Assembly: GCF_001570365.1 (NCBI RefSeq)
Contig: NZ_BBYK01000038.1
Coordinates: 1-64,000 of the forward strand
Origin: Microtetraspora fusca
GTDB lineage: Bacteria > Actinomycetota > Actinomycetes > Streptosporangiales > Streptosporangiaceae
DNA length: 64,000 nt
Direction of reading: 5' to 3'
Shown here: one piece after another, positions 59,735 to 64,000 of the stretch
Position numbering within the stretch: the first letter of the stretch is position 1
Layout: each line of letters begins with the position of its first letter
The notes under the pieces: generated by a model
Databases searched by the model: none
The model's input: the letters and a program-made list of their open reading frames with translations, nothing else
What the model was told of the DNA's origin: nothing
Made by a program: the position numbers and the translations under genes

Positions 59735-60577
59735 ATGCCCCCGCGTATCGCGATCACGACCGCCGTCGGCGCCGCCCTGCTGGCGCTCGCCCCGGCCGCC
59801 CCCGCCCAGGCCGACGACGTGACCTACTACCTCGCCCTCGGCGACTCCCTCTCCGTCGGCGCGCAGCCGCTCGGACAGGACAACGCGACCGTCCCGACCG
59901 ACGAGGGCTACGCCGACCAGCTCTACGCCAAGCTCAGGGCGGAGGAGCCCACGCTGCGGCTGGTCAAGCTCGGCTGCCTCGGCGAGACCACCAAGTCCTT
60001 CGTCCAGGGCGGCGTCTGCTCGTACGACGGCGCGAAGTCGCAGCTCGCCGCGGCCAGGAAGTTCCTGCGCGAGAACGGCGCCAAGGTCAGGTACGTGACC
60101 GTCAGCATCGGCGCGCAGGACGTCTACGGCTGCATCACGCCCGACGGCGGCGCGAACACGGGCTGCATGCTCAAGGGCACCGCCTCGGCCGCCCTCCACA
60201 TGCCGGAGGTCGTCGGCGGCCTGAAGCTGGCCGCGCACCGCTCGACCCGGCTGATCGGCATGGACTGGTACAACCCGGGCGTGGCCGCCTGGCTGCTCGG
60301 CGACGACGGCAAGAGCCAGGCCAAGCAGTCCGTGCTGCTCAACGACACGCTCAACAGCACCCTGAAGGTCAACTACGGCGCCTGGGGCTTCAAGGTCGCC
60401 AAGGTCAACGCCGACTGGCAGTCCAAGAACTGGACCGAGGACACGCCGTTCGGCTGGCCGCGCAACGTCTGGGAGCTGGTGGCGCGGAGCTGGATCGCCA
60501 ACGTGCCCGGCGTCTGGCTGCCGAAGGGCCACGGGTACGGCAACATCGCCGACACGTTCTACGCCGTGGCCCGCTGA
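59735..60577 (+). CDS. secreted SGNH/GDSL hydrolase
   Basis: 280 residues with a signal peptide (1-26, cleavage after AQA). GDSLS with Ser38 nucleophile, an oxyanion-region Gly in KLGCLGETT, SIGAQDVY in place of the usual GxND block, and a C-terminal His in KGHGYGNIADTF. Exported lipase or esterase of the SGNH fold. Two disulphide-forming Cys pairs are likely (GCLGE, GVCSYD; YGCITP, TGCML). Downstream of the steroid gene but with its own ribosome site (gaggagg); ends at a strong terminator. Confidence 0.92.
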   Translation: MPPRIAITTAVGAALLALAPAAPAQADDVTYYLALGDSLSVGAQPLGQDNATVPTDEGYADQLYAKLRAEEPTLRLVKLGCLGETTKSFVQGGVCSYDGAKSQLAAARKFLRENGAKVRYVTVSIGAQDVYGCITPDGGANTGCMLKGTASAALHMPEVVGGLKLAAHRSTRLIGMDWYNPGVAAWLLGDDGKSQAKQSVLLNDTLNSTLKVNYGAWGFKVAKVNADWQSKNWTEDTPFGWPRNVWELVARSWIANVPGVWLPKGHGYGNIADTFYAVAR

Positions 60578-60709
60578 CCCGGGTCACGGCCTTCCCGCGG
60601 GACCACTTCATGGAGTTGGTGCTCGACGAGGCGGCCGAGCCAACGCCCGACGGCGCCCGGACATGGGCGGGGGCGTCCGGTGACCATCTGCCCCCCGTCA
60701 CCGGCGGGA

Positions 60710-60749
60710 AGAACGCCCGCCCTCCCCGTGACGGGAGGGCGGGCGTTCT
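60710..60749 (+). terminator. intrinsic terminator
   Basis: 17-bp perfect stem (60710-60726 with 60733-60749), 6-base loop, followed by T-rich ttct. Terminates the hydrolase transcript 28 bases before the tRNA-like element. The 199-base gap holds no gene. Confidence 0.93.
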
Positions 60750-60776
60750 TTCTGTGAGATCATGAGCACGCTACTT

Positions 60777-60857
60777 GCTCTTTTCGTCTAGCGGCCCAGG
60801 ACACCGAGCACCCGCAAGGGACTCGGAAACGCCGGTTCGAATCCGGCCGAGAGCACC
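60777..60857 (+). ncRNA. tRNA-Glu-like element with abnormal anticodon arm
   Basis: Cloverleaf parts of tRNA-Glu are present: acceptor stem 60777-60783 with 60848-60854 (six pairs, one wobble), D arm 60786-60802 with the typical gtctagcggcccaggac, T arm 60831-60847 (GCCGG-TTCGAAT-CCGGC), discriminator A and CC but not CCA. The anticodon arm keeps a 5-bp stem (CCGAG/CTCGG, 60804-60808 with 60822-60826), but its loop is 13 bases and holds a nested CCC-GCAA-GGG hairpin, so no normal anticodon can be read. Either a pseudo-tRNA or a specialised, non-translational tRNA. It points toward the mur-type genes and ends 12 bases before them. Confidence 0.7.
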
Positions 60858-60869
60858 GTGATCATGTAG

Positions 60870-61913
60870 CTATATGTGATGACCGACCATGACGGGTTCC
60901 GGGCGTAGCCGTATTCCTGTCTGCCGCATGACCTGGCCGGCCAGAGTGCGCAGCGCGGTGGCGAACGCCGTGGCGGTGGCGCCGTCGCTGGCAACCAAGG
61001 TGAGGGTGCGCCGGGTAGAGCAGTACACGCCCGGGGCCAGGCGCTGACCTGGGTGGTGACCACACTGCTGCAGAAGCCATCCGGCGCTGGCACGGACGAT
61101 CTGCCGCCCGTCGGTGCTGTCGTGGCGGTTGAGCGGTCCGCCGGAGGCCCCCACCATGGCCGCCTGGTTGGGGGTGAGCGGAGGGTTGAGGAAGACCGAT
61201 CCGACCTGGCGGGCGTCCGGACCGTCGATGGGAAGCAGCAGGCCCCGGGAGCGTCGGTCTGCCAGGACACCGTCTACGGCCTCGGCCAGCGGCGGCCGGG
61301 TCCCGAGCGGCACACCAAGCGTGTCGGCCAGGTGCTGATACGTCACGGGTGCGGCGTGGCGGCTGCGGGTAAGGCGCAGGGTGACGGCCAGGATGGTCCA
61401 CCGCCCGGGCTCGGTTTTGAAACGCGAGGTGCGGTAGCCGAAGCCGCAGGATGTGGCCGGCAGGTGGACGATCTGCCCCGACCGCCAGTCGTGGGCGGTG
61501 ACGGCGGTCAGGGTGTCGGCGATCTGCTGGCCGTAGGCGCCGCTGTTCTGCACCGGAGCGGCCCCGACGCTGCCGGGGATCCCGGCCAGATACTCGATGC
61601 CCGACAGGTGCTCGGCCACGGTGTAGCGGACCAGGTGCTGCAGAGGTTCCCCGGCCTGGACGGTCACTTCGACCGCGCCGTCGCCGACGGCCCGGGCGCT
61701 GATGCCGGTGGTGGCCATGCGGATCACCAGGCCGGGGTATCCGGCGTCGGCGGCCAGGATGTTGCTGCCGCCGCCGAGCGTGCAGGGAGGGTTGGGATGC
61801 CGGCGGGCAGCGTGTGCGAGGTCGGGCCAGGTGGCCGGGTCGGTGTGGGTGAGCAGTTCCTGGGCGGGTCCGCCGAGGCGGAGGGTGGTGTGCTGGGATA
61901 GCTGCTCACCCAT
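60870..61913 (-). CDS. murB: MurB-like UDP-MurNAc dehydrogenase paralogue
   Basis: 347-residue FAD enzyme of the MurB (type I) family: TTLRLGGPAQELL start, GGGSNIL, GIPGSVGAAPVQNSGAYG and RTSRFK in the FAD domain, catalytic Ser239 in GSVFLNP and Glu339 in LRPEPVMVG. MurB reduces enolpyruvyl-UDP-GlcNAc to UDP-MurNAc. It stands apart from any division/cell-wall cluster and follows a serine hydrolase and a MurA-like gene, so it is probably a second copy, used in wall modification or a specialised pathway. ATG start; 16 bases after the hydrolase stop. Confidence 0.88.
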   Translation of the reverse strand: MGEQLSQHTTLRLGGPAQELLTHTDPATWPDLAHAARRHPNPPCTLGGGSNILAADAGYPGLVIRMATTGISARAVGDGAVEVTVQAGEPLQHLVRYTVAEHLSGIEYLAGIPGSVGAAPVQNSGAYGQQIADTLTAVTAHDWRSGQIVHLPATSCGFGYRTSRFKTEPGRWTILAVTLRLTRSRHAAPVTYQHLADTLGVPLGTRPPLAEAVDGVLADRRSRGLLLPIDGPDARQVGSVFLNPPLTPNQAAMVGASGGPLNRHDSTDGRQIVRASAGWLLQQCGHHPGQRLAPGVYCSTRRTLTLVASDGATATAFATALRTLAGQVMRQTGIRLRPEPVMVGHHI

Positions 61914-61929
61914 GATCGGATCCCTTCGT

Positions 61930-62964
61930 TCAAGCGGCGGAGAGGGTTTTCAGGGCCAGGTCGCGCAGCGGCGCCAGGCGTCCGCGGCCGTACCCGTAGT
62001 AGACGGCGTTCGTGCAGATCACCACGTAGCGGCCGTCGTGCGGGGCGAGGTAGAGGCTGGTTCCGGTCCAGCCGTGGTGGTAGGCGAGGCGGCTGTCGTC
62101 GGCTAGGATCCACGCCAGGCCGCGCTGCACGCCCGGCTCGATGGTCACCTGACCGATGAGGCTGGCGCGCAGCCACCCGCCCAGCTCCGACTGGCCATCG
62201 GAGTACGCGGCCAGGAGCTGCTCGGCGTAGCGGGCCAGATCGAACGGGGTGGCGAAGACACCGGCGTGCCCGGCGATACCCCCGAGCAGGGCGGCGTTTT
62301 CGTCGTGGACGCTGCCCCAGATGCGGGGCGCGCCCGGGATGCGCTGCTCGGTGGGCGCGACGTCAGGCCGTCGGGCGACGGGGCCGTAGCAGGTGGACGT
62401 CATGCCGATCTGGCCCCACAGGTCGTCGGCGAGAGCCTCCAGCGGCAGTCCGGCCATGTGCGCGATGGCGAGGCCGAGCAGGATGTAGCCGCGGTTGATG
62501 TAGCGGTGGGTGCCGGGCTCGTCCTCCAGGGGCTCGCGGCACAGCAGCTCGTGCAGGGGTGCCTCAGCTCCGCGGTAGTGGTCCAGCCGGGTGGCCGCGC
62601 GCAGCCCGCTGGTATGGCTGAGCAGTTGGCGGATGGTCGCCTGACCGCTGGGTGCCTCGCCGGAGAAGACGGGTAGGAAGTCGCGTACCGGCGCGTCGAG
62701 CTTCAGCAGGCCGGCGTCGAGCTGCTGGCCAGCAAGCGGCCAGGTGGACACCACCTTGGTCAGCGAGGCGATGTCGTACAGGGTGTGCTCGGTGGCGGGC
62801 GCTCCGCTGGCTTCCTCTCCGATGGTCCCGGCGGTGATGACGTGCCGTTCGCCGTCGCGGGTGCCGCAGACGATGACGCCGCCCGGGGTGACGCGGCCGT
62901 CGACGGCTTGGCGGAGGGTTTCGGCCAGGCGGCTCGTGTCGTCGAGGGTGAAGTCTGTGGGCAT
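61930..62964 (-). CDS. serine hydrolase, class C beta-lactamase / D-Ala carboxypeptidase type
   Basis: 344-residue penicillin-recognising fold without signal peptide: SxxK is SLTK (Ser67, Lys70), the second motif YxN is YIN (in HRYINRGY) and the third is HxG in HHGWTGT. Likely an intracellular esterase/amidase or peptidase of the beta-lactamase family rather than a secreted drug-resistance enzyme. Its ATG overlaps the MurA-like stop by one base (TGATG), so it is cotranslated with MurA-like and MurB-like proteins, pointing to a shared substrate. Confidence 0.87.
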   Translation of the reverse strand: MPTDFTLDDTSRLAETLRQAVDGRVTPGGVIVCGTRDGERHVITAGTIGEEASGAPATEHTLYDIASLTKVVSTWPLAGQQLDAGLLKLDAPVRDFLPVFSGEAPSGQATIRQLLSHTSGLRAATRLDHYRGAEAPLHELLCREPLEDEPGTHRYINRGYILLGLAIAHMAGLPLEALADDLWGQIGMTSTCYGPVARRPDVAPTEQRIPGAPRIWGSVHDENAALLGGIAGHAGVFATPFDLARYAEQLLAAYSDGQSELGGWLRASLIGQVTIEPGVQRGLAWILADDSRLAYHHGWTGTSLYLAPHDGRYVVICTNAVYYGYGRGRLAPLRDLALKTLSAA

Positions 62965-64000
62965 CAGGCTGCCTCCACATCGTGGATGGTGATGTCGGCT
63001 CCGAGCGCGGCGAGTTTGGCCGGTAGGCTGCCGTAGCCGCGCCGCAGGTGGTACATCCCGGCGATGGTAGAGGTGCCGTGGGCGGCCAGTGCGGCGATCA
63101 GCAAAGCTGTCACCGCCCGGATGTCGCCGCCCTCGACGTGGGCGGCGCGCAGGCTGGCTGGGCCGCGCACGTGCACGGTGGTGCCGGTGGCGTGCACGTC
63201 GGCGCCGAAGCGGCGCAGCCCGGCCGCATGGGTGTCGCGGCGCGGGTAGACGCGCTCGTCGACCGCGGAGCCGCCGCGGGCCTGGGTGAGCAGGGCGGCC
63301 AGTTGCGGGGCCGTATCGGTGGGCAGGCCCGGGTGCGGCCCGGTGGCCACCCGAACCGCCTGTAGGTCGCCAGGCACGCTGGCCACCAGGCCGCTGGGTT
63401 CGTCGGCCAGGTGGACGCCCGCCGCCCCCAGGGTCTGCAGCAGCCCTTCGGGGAGGGCGCTGGTGGTGACGCCGTCCAGCTGGACACGGCCACCGGTCGC
63501 GGCGGCAGCCATGATCAGGGTGGCCGCCTCGATCCGGTCGGCGGCCACGGCGAACGTGCCGCCTCCGGTCCGGTCGCTGCCAGCCACGTACAGGCCGGTG
63601 CCGTCGAACGAGACGGTGATGCCGAGCTGGGCCAGGAAGCGGGCGGTCTCGGTGACCTCGGGCTCGATCGACGGGTTGGTGATCAACGAGGTGTCGTTGG
63701 CACGGGCGGCCAGCAGCATCGCGGTCACGGTGGCACCCAGACTCGGCCCGTACGGCGTGGCCACGTCGACGTGGAACGGGCGCACACCGCCGCGTGCGCA
63801 CACCGCCCGGATGAGGTGGCCGTCGCCGGTGACCTCGGCCCCGGCGGCGCGCATGGCGGCCAAGTGCCGGTCGATGCGGCGCTGGCAGAAGGCGTCCCCG
63901 CCCGGCGCGGGGAAGGTCACCTGCCCGGCTCGGGCCAGCACGGCGGCTGCCAGCACCGCAGTGGTGCGCACACGGCCGCCGAGCAGCGGGTCGATCACCG
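62964..64000 (-). CDS. murA: MurA-like enolpyruvyl transferase, N-terminus outside window
   Basis: Partial EPSP-synthase-fold protein; about 345 residues visible of an expected ~425. Recognisable MurA parts: RVRTTAVLAAAVLARAG, loop PAPGGDAFCQRRID in which the catalytic Cys position of E. coli MurA is Asp (as in mycobacteria, where it gives fosfomycin resistance), GLPTDTAPQ with the Asp for catalysis, and LRRGYGSLPAKLAALGADI at the end. It lacks the N-terminal ~80 residues, which lie past the edge; the GTG at 63998 is probably internal. First visible gene of the trio. Confidence 0.85.
   Translation of the reverse strand, partial: VIDPLLGGRVRTTAVLAAAVLARAGQVTFPAPGGDAFCQRRIDRHLAAMRAAGAEVTGDGHLIRAVCARGGVRPFHVDVATPYGPSLGATVTAMLLAARANDTSLITNPSIEPEVTETARFLAQLGITVSFDGTGLYVAGSDRTGGGTFAVAADRIEAATLIMAAAATGGRVQLDGVTTSALPEGLLQTLGAAGVHLADEPSGLVASVPGDLQAVRVATGPHPGLPTDTAPQLAALLTQARGGSAVDERVYPRRDTHAAGLRRFGADVHATGTTVHVRGPASLRAAHVEGGDIRAVTALLIAALAAHGTSTIAGMYHLRRGYGSLPAKLAALGADITIHDVEAA

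Noticed and set aside
60777..60857. Ordinary tRNA-Glu gene
   Set aside because: The anticodon loop is 13 bases with an internal hairpin and gives no anticodon, so it cannot decode normally.
60777..64000. Integrated element using the tRNA 3' end as attachment site
   Set aside because: The orientation would fit, but there is no integrase and I found no second copy of the tRNA 3' end in the window. It remains possible beyond 64000.

Overview
The window is a chromosomal segment of a very GC-rich actinomycete. The codon bias, GTG starts, many ATGA/GTGA stop-start overlaps, frequent cgtacg-type words, Tat lipoprotein signals and a CebFG/BglC/CebR locus fit the Streptosporangiales or a close relative; the genus cannot be fixed from sequence alone. 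Genes are dense and no gene-free stretch exceeds about 300 bases.

Layout. (1) 75-4302: cellobiose uptake and hydrolysis (cebF, cebG, bglC, cebR). (2) 4319-8940, minus strand: a D-amino-acid catabolic operon (D-aminoacylase-type deacylase, D-serine dehydratase/D-threonine aldolase-like PLP enzyme, RidA deaminase, uncharacterised TIM-barrel-like protein). (3) 9160-13307: an OmpR-type regulator and a 1153-residue histidine kinase fused to a DUF4153/DUF4173-type multispanning membrane protein. (4) 13535-18531: arylamine N-acetyltransferase, hemerythrin-like protein, small membrane proteins, DUF3817, SURF1 and a Baeyer-Villiger-type monooxygenase. (5) 18551-28280: a long minus-strand operon for uptake and oxidation of an imino acid/opine or polyamine (three-part flavin oxidase, PotABCD-like importer, PuuB-like oxidase, cupin and the 3' stump of a PatD-type aldehyde dehydrogenase), faced by a TetR gene. 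(6) 28409-36459: gamma-glutamyltransferase, FMN reductase, two NarL-type two-component systems, a PAP2 phosphatase. (7) 36584-37908: a tiny Cys-rich protein and a membrane protein with a cupredoxin-like tail. (8) 38024-42138: alanine dehydrogenase, omega-aminotransferase, M20 dipeptidase. (9) 42266-45857: YhgE/Pip exporter-like operon with a degenerate ABC ATPase and its TetR. (10) 46011-51980: solute-binding/VWA protein and partner, threonine-dehydratase-like enzyme, LysR, a Phd/VapC-type toxin-antitoxin pair, LysE exporter. (11) 52001-59619: a steroid side-chain degradation cluster (FadD19-like ligase, Ltp3/Ltp4-like thiolases, DUF35 protein, second ligase, EchA19-like hydratase) with KstR/KstR2-like operators. 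(12) 59735-64000: a secreted SGNH hydrolase, then a tRNA-Glu-like element with an abnormal anticodon arm, converging on a MurA-like / serine hydrolase / MurB-like gene trio that runs off the window.

The most unusual features are the tRNA-like element next to the stand-alone MurA/MurB paralogues, the kinase-DUF4173 fusion with its long repetitive linker, the YhgE-partner ATPase lacking the Walker A lysine, and the toxin-antitoxin operon whose operator is embedded in the last codons of a LysR gene. All functional calls rest on recognised motifs and gene order; no database search was run.
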